Origin: Rhodocyclales bacterium GT-UBC
GTDB lineage: Bacteria; Pseudomonadota; Gammaproteobacteria; Burkholderiales; Rhodocyclaceae
Length of the DNA: 64,000 bases
Assembly (NCBI GenBank): GCA_003583745.1
Contig: QXPY01000012.1
Location: forward strand, 62,001 to 126,000
Direction: 5' to 3'
Numbering within the stretch: position 1 is the first letter of the stretch; each line of letters starts with the position of its first letter. The notes under the pieces are model-generated. The model saw only the letters and a program-made list of their open reading frames with translations, had not been told where the DNA came from and made no database searches. Of this stretch, positions 43,902-55,243 are shown one piece after another. The position numbers were made by a program, and so were the translations under genes.

Positions 43902-46442
43902 ATGCCGGTTTGGCTTGGGCTATCATCGTTCTTTCCACCGCCGGCCGCATTCCAATTGGATATACCCACCCCTGACCTGCACAACGACACCGACCCCGGG
44001 CGTCGCTACGTCTATCTGCAGGCCGTGCTGTCGAGCATGCCTCAGGGAATCAGCGTTTTCGACGAAAGCCTGCGCTTGCGCGTTTGGAACCAGGGCTTCC
44101 TTGACGTTCTCAACCTGCCGCCCGAAGTTGTGTACGACGGCGTACATTTTTCCGAGTTGATCCGTATCCCTGCCGAGCGCGGCGAATACGGTCCGGGCGA
44201 CGTCGACGAGCATATTCGCCGGGTCACCGCATTGGCCCTGAAATTCGAAGCGCATCGCTTTGAAAGAACCCGCCCCAATGGACGGACTCACCTCGTACAT
44301 GGCGAACCACTGTTCATCCAAGGCGAGATGGCCGGTTTCATCTCCACCTATACCGACATCACCGAGCGCAAGCTCGCCGAAACCGAGCTGATGCACCAGC
44401 ACGACCTGTTGCAGACGGTCATCGAGAACATTCCCAGCGCGATCAGCCTGTTCGACAAAAACCAGGAACTGGCGCTCTACAACCAGAATTTCCTGAGCAT
44501 GCTCGACCTGCCGCCATCCCTGGTCGCGCAGCCCCCCGTCAAGCTGGAGTCGATCATCCGCTTCAATGCGCAGCGCGGCGAATATGGCCCCGGCGATCCG
44601 GAAGCCATCGTCAGCGGCGTCATGCGCAAGGTGGCCGTGCCCCAAGCGCACCAGTTCGAACGAACCCGCCCGAACGGCAACACCCTCGAAGTACGGGGCA
44701 TCCCGCTGGCCGAGGGCGGCTTCGTCACCGTCTACTCCGACATCACCGAACGCCGGGCCAGCGCCGAGCGAGAGCGGCTGGCCGAAAAGGTATTCACCCA
44801 CACGCCGACCGGCATCATTTTTACCGATGACGCCCATCGCATTCTCTCGATCAACCCGGCCACGACCCAGATGACCGGCTACGAACCTTTCGAGTTGCTC
44901 GGCCATCTCGTTTTCGGGATCATCAACCTGGGCTCGGAACAATCGCTCGACAGTTTCTGCGAGAACGCGCGGCGACGGGGCTCCTGGAACGGCGAACTGG
45001 AAGTTGCCAGGAAAAATGGCGAAGCTTTTCCGGCCGGCATCCGCGTCAGCCGGGTGGACGACCCCTATAGTGGCATGCCCGCCCACTACATCTGGATCCT
45101 GGCCGACATCACCGAACGCAAGCAAGCCGAGGAACGGATGCGGCACATCGCCCAGCACGATGCGCTGACCGGCCTGCCCAACCGCCTGTCGCTGCTCATG
45201 CGCCTCGCCCAGTTGCTACCCGATGCGCGCCGCCACCAATGGACCCTGGCGGTCATGTTTCTCGATCTCGACCGCTTCAAGATCATCAACGACACCCTCG
45301 GCCATCAGGTCGGCGACGAAATGTTACGTGAAGTCGCCTGCCGGCTCTCCAGCGTCGTCCGCGAAACCGACTTCGTCGCCCGCCTCGGCGGCGACGAATT
45401 CGTCGTCATCCTGCCCGACATCACGACGCCTTCCGACGCCGCCATCGTCGCCAACAAGATCATTGCTGCGCTGGCCAGGCCGATCGAGGCGGAAGGACAC
45501 GAGTTGCACACCAGCCCGTCGATCGGCATCAGCCTCTTCCCCAACGACGGACCGGACGGCGACACCATCCTGAAGAACGCCGACACGGCGATGTACCACG
45601 CCAAGGCGGCTGGCCGGAACAACTATCAGTTCTTTGCCGAAGAGATGAACCGGGTCACCGCCGACCGCCTGAACATCGAACGCAAGCTGCGTCACGCCAT
45701 CGCCCGCAACGAGCTGGCCCTGTGCTTCCAGCCGCAATTCCGCGCCGACGGCTCACGGCCTACCGGCGTCGAGGCGCTGGTCCGCTGGCATCACCCGACC
45801 GACGGCATGATCTCGCCCAACCGCTTCATCCCGGTCGCCGAGGAAACCGGCATCATCGTCGAAATCGGCGAATGGGTGCTGGTCAACGCCTGTCGCGAGA
45901 TGAAGCGTTGGCTCGACGCCGGCCTGCCGCCGATTCGCGTCGCGGTCAATGTCTCGGCCCGCCAGCTGCGCCGTCGCGACTTCTGCGAAACGGTGGCCGG
46001 GGCGCTGGCCGAATCCGGCCTGCCGTCCGAACTGCTGGAGCTTGAAATTACCGAAAGCTCGGTGATGGAAAACCCGGAAGAAGCCATCCGCATCCTTGAG
46101 CGCCTCGGCCGAATGGGCGTTTCGCTGGCTATCGACGACTTCGGCACCGGCTACTCCTCGCTCGCCTACCTGAAGCTATTCCCGATCGATCACCTGAAAA
46201 TCGACCGCTCCTTCGTCGCCGATATCGAGCACGACCTCAACGACCGCGCCATCGCTTTCGGCACCATCGCCCTGGCCCATTCGCTCGGCCTCAACGTCAT
46301 TGCCGAGGGCGTCGAAACCGAAGACCAGCTCGAACTGCTGCGCAGCAACGGCTGCGACGAAATCCAGGGCTTCCTGCTCAGCAAGCCGCTCAATAGTGCC
46401 GCCGCCTTCGCCTTCCTGCACGCGCACGGCCGCACGGAGTAA
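43902..46442 (+). CDS. PAS-PAS-PAS-GGDEF-EAL c-di-GMP enzyme
   Basis: 846 residues. Two consecutive PAS modules are tandem copies of each other ([10 protein letters not shown] / [10 protein letters not shown] and [18 protein letters not shown] / [18 protein letters not shown]), followed by a third PAS ([20 protein letters not shown]). GGDEF (about 420-575) has an intact [12 protein letters not shown] and an RETD inhibitory-site candidate just before it. EAL (about 590-840) has [34 protein letters not shown] and EGVET. Both enzymatic signatures look active, so it can make and break c-di-GMP. There is no clear membrane helix, so it is probably cytosolic. The ATG at 43902 lacks a strong ribosome site; a TTG near 43957 is an alternative. 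Confidence 0.92.
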   Translation: MPVWLGLSSFFPPPAAFQLDIPTPDLHNDTDPGRRYVYLQAVLSSMPQGISVFDESLRLRVWNQGFLDVLNLPPEVVYDGVHFSELIRIPAERGEYGPGDVDEHIRRVTALALKFEAHRFERTRPNGRTHLVHGEPLFIQGEMAGFISTYTDITERKLAETELMHQHDLLQTVIENIPSAISLFDKNQELALYNQNFLSMLDLPPSLVAQPPVKLESIIRFNAQRGEYGPGDPEAIVSGVMRKVAVPQAHQFERTRPNGNTLEVRGIPLAEGGFVTVYSDITERRASAERERLAEKVFTHTPTGIIFTDDAHRILSINPATTQMTGYEPFELLGHLVFGIINLGSEQSLDSFCENARRRGSWNGELEVARKNGEAFPAGIRVSRVDDPYSGMPAHYIWILADITERKQAEERMRHIAQHDALTGLPNRLSLLMRLAQLLPDARRHQWTLAVMFLDLDRFKIINDTLGHQVGDEMLREVACRLSSVVRETDFVARLGGDEFVVILPDITTPSDAAIVANKIIAALARPIEAEGHELHTSPSIGISLFPNDGPDGDTILKNADTAMYHAKAAGRNNYQFFAEEMNRVTADRLNIERKLRHAIARNELALCFQPQFRADGSRPTGVEALVRWHHPTDGMISPNRFIPVAEETGIIVEIGEWVLVNACREMKRWLDAGLPPIRVAVNVSARQLRRRDFCETVAGALAESGLPSELLELEITESSVMENPEEAIRILERLGRMGVSLAIDDFGTGYSSLAYLKLFPIDHLKIDRSFVADIEHDLNDRAIAFGTIALAHSLGLNVIAEGVETEDQLELLRSNGCDEIQGFLLSKPLNSAAAFAFLHAHGRTE

Positions 46443-46477
46443 AATCGCGCTCTTTGACATTGCATCAGGGAGTTCAC

Positions 46478-47491
<1,014 letters not shown>

Positions 47492-47538
47492 TTTGATGTA
47501 AATTGCAGCGCACGAACCCATTGCCTAGGACACTGCCC

Positions 47539-48213
47539 ATGCATCCGAGTACCCTCGCCCTGCTCATTGCCGCCGCTATCGCAGCCGGCTGCACCAGCAA
47601 CCAGGCCAAGAAGGAAGAAGCACCGCCGGTCGCCACCACCGCGGCTGAACCGGCCGCGCCGCCCCCCAAGGCCAAGCCGGAATGCCAACCCGACCCGAGC
47701 AGCAAAACGAGCGCGACGAAGACCAGCAGCAAGAAGAAGCCAGCCGCCAAGAAAGGCAGCAAGAAAGCCGAGGAAACGCCGCCCCCCGACTGCGAACCCG
47801 CCGCCCCCAAAGTCGCGCCCAGCAGCAAAGCGACCGAGGCATCCCCGCCGCCTCCGCCGCCTTCAACCGCCAAGGAGACCGGCAGCAGCGGCAAGGCCTG
47901 CAACCCCTGCGTCGTCAAATCGCGCGATGGCACGTTCGAGGGCGAGGTGTACGGCAATCCCCCGGCCAACAGCAAATGGGCCAAATTGCAGATCGGCATG
48001 GAACAGCCGGAAGTCGAACGCATTCTCGGCGGCACCAGTAACGACGTGCGTACCATGCCGACCGGCAAGGCCTTCATCCCCTTCTATTACGGCACCGACC
48101 GTTACCGCTACGAAGTCGTCTATCACGGCCAAGGCAGCGTTTCCTACACCGGCGGCAGCTGGGGTGGCGGCCGCGGCGTGCTGATGATGATCAACTACGA
48201 CCCGAAGATGTAA
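47539..48213 (+). CDS. Lipoprotein with Lys/Ala/Pro-rich linker and BamE-like domain
   Basis: 224 residues. The signal peptide ends in a lipobox (LIAAAIAAGC; cysteine at about residue 17), so it is predicted to be a lipoprotein. Residues 20-115 are low complexity (KKEE, PAAPPPKAKPE, KKKPAAKKGSKKAEE, SPPPPPPST), with a length suited to spanning the periplasm. The C-terminal 80 residues contain WAKLQIGMEQPEVERILGG, resembling the start of SmpA/OmlA (BamE) domains, then a Tyr/Gly-rich beta region. It could link outer membrane and cell wall or assist an envelope complex. ATG 47539 starts the signal peptide. Confidence 0.75.
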   Translation: MHPSTLALLIAAAIAAGCTSNQAKKEEAPPVATTAAEPAAPPPKAKPECQPDPSSKTSATKTSSKKKPAAKKGSKKAEETPPPDCEPAAPKVAPSSKATEASPPPPPPSTAKETGSSGKACNPCVVKSRDGTFEGEVYGNPPANSKWAKLQIGMEQPEVERILGGTSNDVRTMPTGKAFIPFYYGTDRYRYEVVYHGQGSVSYTGGSWGGGRGVLMMINYDPKM

Positions 48214-48220
48214 CAACGTA

Positions 48221-48247
48221 ATCCGGCAGGCACACCGCCTGCCGGAT
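48221..48247 (+). terminator. Terminator-like hairpin after the lipoprotein gene
   Basis: A perfect 11-bp stem ATCCGGCAGGC / GCCTGCCGGAT with ACACC loop. No T-run follows. Confidence 0.5.
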
Positions 48248-48321
48248 GCACACTTCACCCTACCCAAAAAGGGCCTTTTCCCGGATAATTTCACCTTTTC
48301 AGCAGGCTGGATTTCCGGATC

Positions 48322-50328
48322 ATGAGCGTCAGCAACACCCCAAAGTTTTCTCCCTTGACCGGCGCCATCCGCGCACTGGCCATGGATGCCGTGCAAAAGG
48401 CCAACTCCGGCCACCCCGGCGCCCCGATGGGCATGGCGGAAATCGCGGAGGTCCTCTGGCGACGCCAACTGCGCCATAACCCGAGCAATCCGAACTGGCC
48501 CGATCGTGACCGCTTCGTGCTTTCGAACGGTCACGGCTCGATGCTGATCTACGCACTGCTGCACCTGACCGGCTACGACGTCTCGATCGACGATCTGAAG
48601 AATTTCCGCCAGCTCCACGCCAGAACCCCCGGCCACCCCGAGTTCGGCTACACCCCCGGCGTCGAAACCACCACCGGCCCGCTCGGCCAGGGCATCACCA
48701 ACGCCGTCGGCTTCGCGCTGGCCGAAAAGGTGCTGGCCGCCGAGTTCAACAAGCCGGGCCACGAAATCGTCAATCACCACACCTACGTTTTCCTGGGTGA
48801 CGGTTGCCTGATGGAAGGCGTCTCGCACGAAGCCTGCTCGCTGGCCGGCACGCTCGGCCTGGGCAAGCTGATCGCCTTCTGGGACGACAACGGCATCTCC
48901 ATCGACGGCCATGTCGAAGGCTGGTTCACCGACAACACGCCGGCCCGCTTCGAAGCCTACGGCTGGCATGTCATCGCCAACGTCGACGGCCATGATTCGG
49001 ACGCCGTCGAGCGCGCGCTGCTCGCCGCCAAGGCCGTTACCGACAAACCCAGCCTGATCTGCTGCAAGACCACCATCGGCCTCGGCTCGCCCAACAAGCA
49101 AGGCAGCCACGATTGCCATGGCGCGCCGCTCGGCAACGACGAAATCGCCGCCGCCCGCCAGTACATCGGCTGGCCGCATGCACCGTTCGAGATTCCGGCC
49201 GATGTTTATGCCGCCTGGAACCGCAAGGCGGCCGGCGCCACGCTGGAAAGCGACTGGAACGCCCGTTTCGCCGCCTATCGCGCCGCCTTCCCGGCCGAAG
49301 CCGGCGAGTTCGAGCGCCGTGTCATGCAGCGTCAATTGCCGGCCAACTGGGCGGCCACCAAGGCCGCCTACCTTGCCGCCTGCCGCGACAAGGCGGAGAA
49401 CATCGCCAGCCGCAAGGCCTCGCAGAACGCCATCGCCGCATTGGTCCCGGCCGTGCCGGAAATTTTCGGCGGCTCGGCCGACCTGGCCGGCTCCAACCTG
49501 ACCTTCGTCAAGGGCAGCAAGGGCGTCACCCGCACCGAAGGCGGCAACTACTGCTACTACGGCGTGCGCGAATTCGGCATGACCGCCATCGCCAACGGCA
49601 TCGCGCTGCACGGCGGCCTGATTCCCTACACCGCGACCTTCCTGGTGTTCTCGGATTACGCCCGCAACGCCATCCGCATGGCAGCCCTGATGAAGCAGCG
49701 CCAGATCATGGTCTACACCCATGACTCCATCGGCCTCGGCGAAGACGGCCCGACTCACCAGCCGGTCGAACACATCCCGTCGATGCGCATCATCCCGAAT
49801 CTCGACGTCTGGCGCCCGGCCGATGCGACCGAAACGGCCGTCGCCTGGACTTCGGCCGTCGAACGCACCGACGGCCCCAGCCTGCTCGCCCTGTCGCGCC
49901 AGAACCTGCCGACCGTAACGCAGAAAATCGCCGATGCCGATATCGCCAAAGGCGGTTACGTGCTGTCGGAATGCGACGGCGAAGCGCAGATCACGCTGAT
50001 CGCCACCGGCTCCGAAATCAAGCTGGCGCTCGATGCCCAGGCCGCACTGGCCGCCGAGGGCATCGCCGCTCGCGTCGTTTCGATGCCCTGCACCAACGTC
50101 TTCGACCGCCAGTCGGCCGAATACAAGGCAACCGTCCTCGGCGCCTGCCGGAAGCGCATCGCCATCGAAGCGGCGCACCCGGATTTCTGGCGCAAATACG
50201 TCGGCCTGCACGGCGCCGTGATCGGCATCGACCGCTTCGGCGAATCCGCCCCGGCCGGCCAGTTGTTCGAACTGTTCGGTTTCAGCGTCGCCAACGTCGT
50301 CAAGACGGCGAAAGCACTGTTGTCCTGA
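48322..50328 (+). CDS. tkt: Transketolase
   Basis: A 668-residue thiamine-diphosphate enzyme moving two-carbon units between sugar phosphates (pentose phosphate pathway, Calvin cycle). TPP motif [13 protein letters not shown] to [12 protein letters not shown], the N-terminal [15 protein letters not shown] and the pyrimidine-domain [18 protein letters not shown] plus [17 protein letters not shown] are all present. It is followed after 29 bases by gap, so tkt-gap is a likely operon. Confidence 0.97.
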   Translation: MSVSNTPKFSPLTGAIRALAMDAVQKANSGHPGAPMGMAEIAEVLWRRQLRHNPSNPNWPDRDRFVLSNGHGSMLIYALLHLTGYDVSIDDLKNFRQLHARTPGHPEFGYTPGVETTTGPLGQGITNAVGFALAEKVLAAEFNKPGHEIVNHHTYVFLGDGCLMEGVSHEACSLAGTLGLGKLIAFWDDNGISIDGHVEGWFTDNTPARFEAYGWHVIANVDGHDSDAVERALLAAKAVTDKPSLICCKTTIGLGSPNKQGSHDCHGAPLGNDEIAAARQYIGWPHAPFEIPADVYAAWNRKAAGATLESDWNARFAAYRAAFPAEAGEFERRVMQRQLPANWAATKAAYLAACRDKAENIASRKASQNAIAALVPAVPEIFGGSADLAGSNLTFVKGSKGVTRTEGGNYCYYGVREFGMTAIANGIALHGGLIPYTATFLVFSDYARNAIRMAALMKQRQIMVYTHDSIGLGEDGPTHQPVEHIPSMRIIPNLDVWRPADATETAVAWTSAVERTDGPSLLALSRQNLPTVTQKIADADIAKGGYVLSECDGEAQITLIATGSEIKLALDAQAALAAEGIAARVVSMPCTNVFDRQSAEYKATVLGACRKRIAIEAAHPDFWRKYVGLHGAVIGIDRFGESAPAGQLFELFGFSVANVVKTAKALLS

Positions 50329-50357
50329 TTTGCAAAATTAAACGAGAGAGGAAGCCC

Positions 50358-51386
50358 ATGGCTATCAAAGTTGCTATCAACGGTTTTGGTCGTATCGGTC
50401 GCTGCACCCTGCGGGCAATTTACGAACAGGGTCTGCAGAACGAATTCGACGTCGTCGCCATCAACGCCTCCGGCGACCTGGCGACCAACGCCCACCTGCT
50501 GAAGTACGACACCACGCACGGTCGCTTCCGCACCAGCGTCGAAACCGAAGGCGAAAACTGCATCATCATCGACGGCAAGAAGATCGCCTTCTACTCGACC
50601 AAGGATCCAAAGGGCGTCAACTGGGCCGACCACGGCGTCGACGTACTGCTCGAATGCACCGGCGCCTACACCACCAAGGCCAAGGCCCAGGCCCTGCTCG
50701 ACCAGGGCGCCAAGCGCGTGCTGATCTCCGCCCCGGGCGGTGACGACGTCGACACCACCATCGTCGTCGGCGTCAATGAAGGCGACATCAAGGCCGGCAT
50801 GACGGTCGTTTCCAATGCCTCGTGTACCACCAACTGCCTGGCCCCGGTCGCCAAGATCCTGTCCGACAGCATCGGTATCAAGCAAGGCCTGATGACCACC
50901 ATCCACGCCTACACCAACGACCAGGTCACCGTGGACGTCCGTCACAAAGACCTGCGCCGCGCCCGTGCCGCCGCCGCCAACATCATCCCGACCAAGACCG
51001 GCGCCGCCAAAGCCGTCGGCCTGGTGCTGCCGCAACTGGTCGGCAAGGTCGACGGTTTCGCGCTGCGCGTCCCGACCATCAACGTCTCGCTGGTCGACCT
51101 GACCTTCACCGCCGAGCGCGCCACCACCAAGGAAGAAATCAATGCCTTGATGACCGCCGCCGCCAACGGCCCGCTGAAGGGCATCCTCGACGTCAACAAC
51201 GAGCCGCTGGTCTCTTCCGATTTCAACCACACCACCGTCTCCTCCACCTTTGACGCCACCCAGACCCGCGTCATCAAGGGTGAAGACGGCTCCGTGCTGG
51301 TCAAGGTGCTGGCCTGGTACGACAACGAGTGGGGCTACTCCTGCCGCATGCTCGACGCCGCCCGCGCCTGGATGGCCGTCAAGTAA
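50358..51386 (+). CDS. gap: Glyceraldehyde-3-phosphate dehydrogenase
   Basis: A 342-residue GAPDH. NAD-binding [20 protein letters not shown], active-site cysteine in [13 protein letters not shown], catalytic histidine in [10 protein letters not shown] and C-terminal [13 protein letters not shown]. The ATG at 50358 has GAGAGAGGAAG upstream; the longer frame runs inside tkt. A second GAPDH-family gene (epd) lies at 52168-53235, so this is the glycolytic/gluconeogenic enzyme. A terminator follows. Confidence 0.97.
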   Translation: MAIKVAINGFGRIGRCTLRAIYEQGLQNEFDVVAINASGDLATNAHLLKYDTTHGRFRTSVETEGENCIIIDGKKIAFYSTKDPKGVNWADHGVDVLLECTGAYTTKAKAQALLDQGAKRVLISAPGGDDVDTTIVVGVNEGDIKAGMTVVSNASCTTNCLAPVAKILSDSIGIKQGLMTTIHAYTNDQVTVDVRHKDLRRARAAAANIIPTKTGAAKAVGLVLPQLVGKVDGFALRVPTINVSLVDLTFTAERATTKEEINALMTAAANGPLKGILDVNNEPLVSSDFNHTTVSSTFDATQTRVIKGEDGSVLVKVLAWYDNEWGYSCRMLDAARAWMAVK

Positions 51387-51405
51387 GCCGGAAACGCAGC
51401 ACACC

Positions 51406-51431
51406 AAGGGGGCGGCAGCCCCCTTTTTTTT
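51406..51431 (+). terminator. Terminator after gap
   Basis: AAGGGGGC / GCCCCCTT stem with a GGCA loop and a run of eight T. Confidence 0.92.
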
Positions 51432-51461
51432 CGCCGCCGCCCCAGCGCAGCCCCACCCCGC

Positions 51462-51962
51462 TCAAGCCTCCTTGAGCATGGCCTGCGGCGTATTCGCCAA
51501 GGCCATGCGCAAAGCCGCGGCGGGAGCGCCATTCGACTCGTCGCCCGACGGCTCGAACAAGCCTGCCGCGCCCTCCTCGGCCTCCGGCTTTCGTCCGAGC
51601 AGCTTTTCGCGAATCCTCTCGTTGATTTTCGCTTCCATGGCTGCACGCTGCTCCGGCGGCATCGCCGCCAGGCTTTCCTCGCTCAGGCCAAGTTCTTTGA
51701 GAACAGCATCGCGAATATGCTCGGCCGGACTTTTCTTCAAATAGTCGTGCAACTCAGACAACAGGGCCTGGCGAGTTGCCGCAATCGCCTCAGCCTTATC
51801 CTGGCGAGCCTGACTGACTGCTTTTTCAGCCTCGGCGGCCTTCTCATTTTCCGCTGCCGCCGCTTTTTCATAGGCCAGGGCAAATCCGCCGTCACGACGC
51901 CGGGTGTTGGTAGTGACCGAATTCGGGGAAAGCCCGCCGGATACTTCATCAAGTATTTGCAT
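51462..51962 (-). CDS. Uncharacterised helical protein inside the glycolytic cluster
   Basis: 166 residues, no membrane segment. Residues 25-75 are a strongly charged Ala/Glu/Lys coiled coil (AYEKAAAAENEKAAEAEKAV). A more conserved-looking helical segment follows: SPAEHIRDAVLKELGLSEES then LAAMPPEQRAAMEAKINERI. The start ATG 51962 has GAGGATG upstream; the frame open to 52214 has no coding character before it. Antisense to the surrounding gap and epd genes and divergent from epd. I know the LGLSEESLAAMPPEQ type of motif from proteobacterial proteins of unknown function only. Confidence 0.65.
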   Translation of the reverse strand: MQILDEVSGGLSPNSVTTNTRRRDGGFALAYEKAAAAENEKAAEAEKAVSQARQDKAEAIAATRQALLSELHDYLKKSPAEHIRDAVLKELGLSEESLAAMPPEQRAAMEAKINERIREKLLGRKPEAEEGAAGLFEPSGDESNGAPAAALRMALANTPQAMLKEA

Positions 51963-52167
51963 CGTTTCATCCTCAAGAAGAGACAAAAGCCAAAAGCAAC
52001 GAGCGCACCAGCATAGAATCAAGGCGAAATTCCGCCGCCGACGTGCTTCGCCGGGCAAATACCCGGTCGGCCGGCAGTTCTTGCCGGACAAGCATGCCGT
52101 CATGGCATCAGAACACTCGGATTTACGCCCACAACCTTGTAAAATCGAAGGCTTCGACCACTTCGGA

Positions 52168-53235
52168 ATGGCCCGCGTGCCCGGCACCCATCGCCCCCTT
52201 CGTCTCGCCATCAACGGCTACGGCCGGATCGGCCGCTGTTTCCTGCGGGCGCTGCTCGAATCCCCGGTCAATCACAGTCTCCAGGTCGTCGCCATCAACG
52301 AGCCGGCCAATCTGGAGAGCATGGCCTACCTGACCCGCTACGATTCGACCCATGGCCGCTTTCCCGGCCTCGTCGAAGCGGTTGACGGCAAGCTGCTGGT
52401 CGGTGGCAAAAGCATCCAGGTCAGCCATGCCCGCTCGCCCGAAGAAGTCGCCTGGGCCGAGCTCGACATCGACCTGCTGATCGAATGTTCCGGCATTTAC
52501 GGCCGGCGCCAGGAACTGAACAGGTTCCTCGCCGCAGGCTGCCCCCGTTTGCTGCTCTCCCATCCGGGCAACAGCGGCGACGACGTCGATGCGACCATCG
52601 TTGCCGGCATCAATCAGGACTGCTTGCGGGGCGACGAGAAGCTGGTTTCGGCCGCCTCCTGCACGACCAACGCCATCGTTCCGGTCCTCGACCTGATCGA
52701 CCGCGAAATCGGCATCGAACAAGTGCTGCTCAGCACCCTGCATTCCGTGATGAACGACCAGCCCTTGATCGACGGCTACCATCACGACGACCTGCGGCGC
52801 ACCCGTTCCGCCATGCAGTCGATCATTCCCGTTTCGACCGGCCTCGCCCGTGGTGTCGAACGCCTCTTGCCACAGCTGAGCGGTCGCGTTCAGGCCAAGG
52901 CGATCCGCGTTCCGACGTTGAACGTCTCCGCCATCGACCTGACCATCAGCACGCAGCGTCCGGTCTCCGCCCACAGCATCAATGCCCTGCTGGCCGGCGC
53001 CGCCAACGGTGCGCTCAAGCGCCAGCTGGCCTACTCCGAGGCAGCGCACGCCTCGATCGACTTCAATCACGACCCGCATTCGGCCATCGTTGATGGCAGC
53101 CAGACCCGAACCGCCGGCACCCACCTGGTGAACCTGTTCGTCTGGTTCGACAACGAATGGGGCTTCGCCAACCGCATGCTCGAAGTCGCCGACCACTGGT
53201 CGCGACTATGGCCGCAAAAACACGCTCAACTTTGA
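52168..53235 (+). CDS. epd: D-erythrose-4-phosphate dehydrogenase (Epd/GapB)
   Basis: The 355-residue GAPDH-family protein follows E. coli Epd closely: [18 protein letters not shown], active-site [18 protein letters not shown], the Epd-type catalytic histidine region [37 protein letters not shown] and [17 protein letters not shown]. Epd oxidises erythrose-4-phosphate to 4-phosphoerythronate, the first step of DXP-independent pyridoxal phosphate synthesis. As in E. coli it stands directly before pgk. ATG 52168 is chosen from the family N-terminus; an upstream in-frame ATG at 52102 is possible. Confidence 0.9.
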   Translation: MARVPGTHRPLRLAINGYGRIGRCFLRALLESPVNHSLQVVAINEPANLESMAYLTRYDSTHGRFPGLVEAVDGKLLVGGKSIQVSHARSPEEVAWAELDIDLLIECSGIYGRRQELNRFLAAGCPRLLLSHPGNSGDDVDATIVAGINQDCLRGDEKLVSAASCTTNAIVPVLDLIDREIGIEQVLLSTLHSVMNDQPLIDGYHHDDLRRTRSAMQSIIPVSTGLARGVERLLPQLSGRVQAKAIRVPTLNVSAIDLTISTQRPVSAHSINALLAGAANGALKRQLAYSEAAHASIDFNHDPHSAIVDGSQTRTAGTHLVNLFVWFDNEWGFANRMLEVADHWSRLWPQKHAQL

Positions 53236-53251
53236 TCTGGAGAGAGAACCC

Positions 53252-54436
53252 ATGAACGTCATCAAGCTTACCGACCTCGATGTTTCCGGCAAACGCGTTT
53301 TCATCCGCGCCGACCTCAACGTGCCGCAGGACGAAGCCGGCAACATCACCGAAGACACCCGTATCCGCGCCTCGCTGCCGTCGATCAAGTACTGCCTGGA
53401 AAAAGGTGCGGCAGTGATGGTCACCTCCCACCTCGGGCGCCCGACCGAAGGCGAGCTGAATCACGAAGACAGCCTGATGCCGGTCGCCGTCCGCCTCGGC
53501 CAACTGCTCCACGTACCGGTACGCCTGATCCAGAACTGGGTGGATGGTGCCTTCGAGGTCAAGCCGGGCGAAGTCGTTCTGCTCGAGAACTGCCGCGTCA
53601 ACAAGGGCGAAAAGAAAAACAATGACGAACTGGCCCAGAAAATGGCCAAGCTCTGCGACATCTACGTCAATGACGCCTTCGGCACCGCCCACCGGGCCGA
53701 GGCCACCACCCACGGCATCGCCAAGTTCGCGCCGATCGCCTGCGCCGGCGTGCTGATGGGCGCCGAAATCGACGCCCTATCGAAAGCCCTGCACGAACCG
53801 AAGCGTCCGCTGGTGGCCATCGTCGGCGGCTCCAAGGTTTCTTCCAAGCTGACCATTCTCAAGTCGCTCGCCGACAAGGTCGACCAACTCATCGTCGGTG
53901 GCGGCATCGCCAACACCTTCCTGCTCGCCTCCGGCAAGCGCATCGGCGACTCCCTGGCCGAACCCGATCTGGTCAAGGAAGCCCATGCCATCATGGACAT
54001 CATGAAAGCCCGTGGCGCCGAGGTGCCGCTGCCCACCGACGTCGTCGTCGCCGACGAAGTGTCCGCCCTGGCCCGCGCCAACAAGATTTCCGTCGATGAC
54101 GTCGCAACCCATGACCGCATCCTCGACGTCGGCCCCAAATCCGCCGTCAAGCTTGCGGAAATCATTGCCAACGCCGGCACCGTCGTCTGGAACGGCCCGG
54201 TCGGCGTCTTCGAACTGCCGCAGTTCGCCGGCGGCACCAAAATGCTGGCCTCGGCCATCGCCCACTCCGAAGCTTTCTCGATCGCCGGTGGTGGCGACAC
54301 GCTGGCTGCCATCGCCAAATTCCATATTGCCGAAGACGTCGGTTACATCTCGACCGGCGGCGGCGCCTTCCTCGAGTTCCTCGAAGGCAAGACCCTGCCG
54401 GCCATTGCGGTCCTGGAAGAACGGGCCCGGGGCTAG
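53252..54436 (+). CDS. pgk: Phosphoglycerate kinase
   Basis: A 394-residue two-domain kinase interconverting 1,3-bisphosphoglycerate + ADP and 3-phosphoglycerate + ATP. Motifs: [65 protein letters not shown] and [12 protein letters not shown]. It starts 16 bases after epd with GGAGAGAG upstream; epd-pgk is a likely operon continuing into the DapB-like gene, pyk and fba. Confidence 0.97.
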   Translation: MNVIKLTDLDVSGKRVFIRADLNVPQDEAGNITEDTRIRASLPSIKYCLEKGAAVMVTSHLGRPTEGELNHEDSLMPVAVRLGQLLHVPVRLIQNWVDGAFEVKPGEVVLLENCRVNKGEKKNNDELAQKMAKLCDIYVNDAFGTAHRAEATTHGIAKFAPIACAGVLMGAEIDALSKALHEPKRPLVAIVGGSKVSSKLTILKSLADKVDQLIVGGGIANTFLLASGKRIGDSLAEPDLVKEAHAIMDIMKARGAEVPLPTDVVVADEVSALARANKISVDDVATHDRILDVGPKSAVKLAEIIANAGTVVWNGPVGVFELPQFAGGTKMLASAIAHSEAFSIAGGGDTLAAIAKFHIAEDVGYISTGGGAFLEFLEGKTLPAIAVLEERARG

Positions 54437-54481
54437 GACGGGAAACGCCGGGCGGTGCGACCGCTGCCGCCCGAGCGACAC

Positions 54482-55168
54482 ATGCACATGGACAATCCTG
54501 AAATCATCGTAGCCGGCAGCGGCAAGCTTGCCCGCGAATTGCTGTCCGAACTCCCGCCTCGTTGCACGTCACCGGTTCTGGCCTGGCCCCAGCCTCTCCG
54601 GGACAAGCCGGCGATCGTGATCCATGCCGGATCGGGGCGAACGCTCGACGAACTGGTCGGCTACTGCGCGACAACCCGCTCGGTACTGTTGGAACTCGCC
54701 ACCGGCAGCGCGCTGGAAAACAGCGCCACGCCCTTTCCGCTGGTGCTGTGCCCGAACACCAATATCCTGATGTTGAAGGCGATGGCGATGATCGCGAACA
54801 GCTCAGCCCTGTTGCGCGGCCAACCGATCCGCGTTGTCGAGTCGCACCAGTCCGCCAAGACCTCAGTACCCGGCACCGCCGTCAGCATCGCTGCCTCGCT
54901 CGGCGTGCCGGCTGCGGATATCGTCTCGATTCGCGACCCGCAGGTGCAACAAGGGGAACTGGGAATCGCGGCGCAGGACCTGGCGCGACATGCCTATCAC
55001 CGCATCGAGATCGGCGACGCGGCAACGCGCCTGGTCATCGAAACCCGCGTTGTCGGCGACACGCCATACGCCGATGGCGTAGCCGGCATCGTCAAGGCAG
55101 TCCAGTCCCACCCCCTGGACAACAGGCTGTATCACATCAACGAATTTATCGCACGGGGTTGGCTCTAG
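54482..55168 (+). CDS. DapB-like (dihydrodipicolinate reductase family) protein
   Basis: 228 residues, shorter than true DapB (~270). The N-terminus has a dinucleotide-binding IIVAGSGKLARELLSEL. The C-terminal half has VVESHQSAKTSVPGTAVSIA, which lines up with the DapB catalytic block E-x-HH-x2-K-x-D-x-PSGT. The first histidine and the lysine are kept, the second histidine is Gln, and PSGT is shortened to PGT. The later RIEIGDAATRLVIETRV and YADGVAGIVKAVQ also match the fold. It may be a reductase of a different substrate. It sits between pgk and pyk on the same strand, gaps of 45 and 75 bases. Confidence 0.75.
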   Translation: MHMDNPEIIVAGSGKLARELLSELPPRCTSPVLAWPQPLRDKPAIVIHAGSGRTLDELVGYCATTRSVLLELATGSALENSATPFPLVLCPNTNILMLKAMAMIANSSALLRGQPIRVVESHQSAKTSVPGTAVSIAASLGVPAADIVSIRDPQVQQGELGIAAQDLARHAYHRIEIGDAATRLVIETRVVGDTPYADGVAGIVKAVQSHPLDNRLYHINEFIARGWL

Positions 55169-55243
55169 CGGTTTTGGAGCATCGCCTGCCGGCCCCCCGT
55201 ATCGAACCGGAACAACGCAACAAATCTCACTCCGAGGAAAAAA

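Noticed and set aside
47863-50211. 782-residue open frame antisense to tkt
   Set aside because: It is a shadow of a well-defined tkt gene in high-GC DNA: composition is Gly/Val/Asp/Gln-rich without recognisable motifs. The same applies to antisense frames at 756-2114, 13904-15898, 29343-31238 and 31333-32643.
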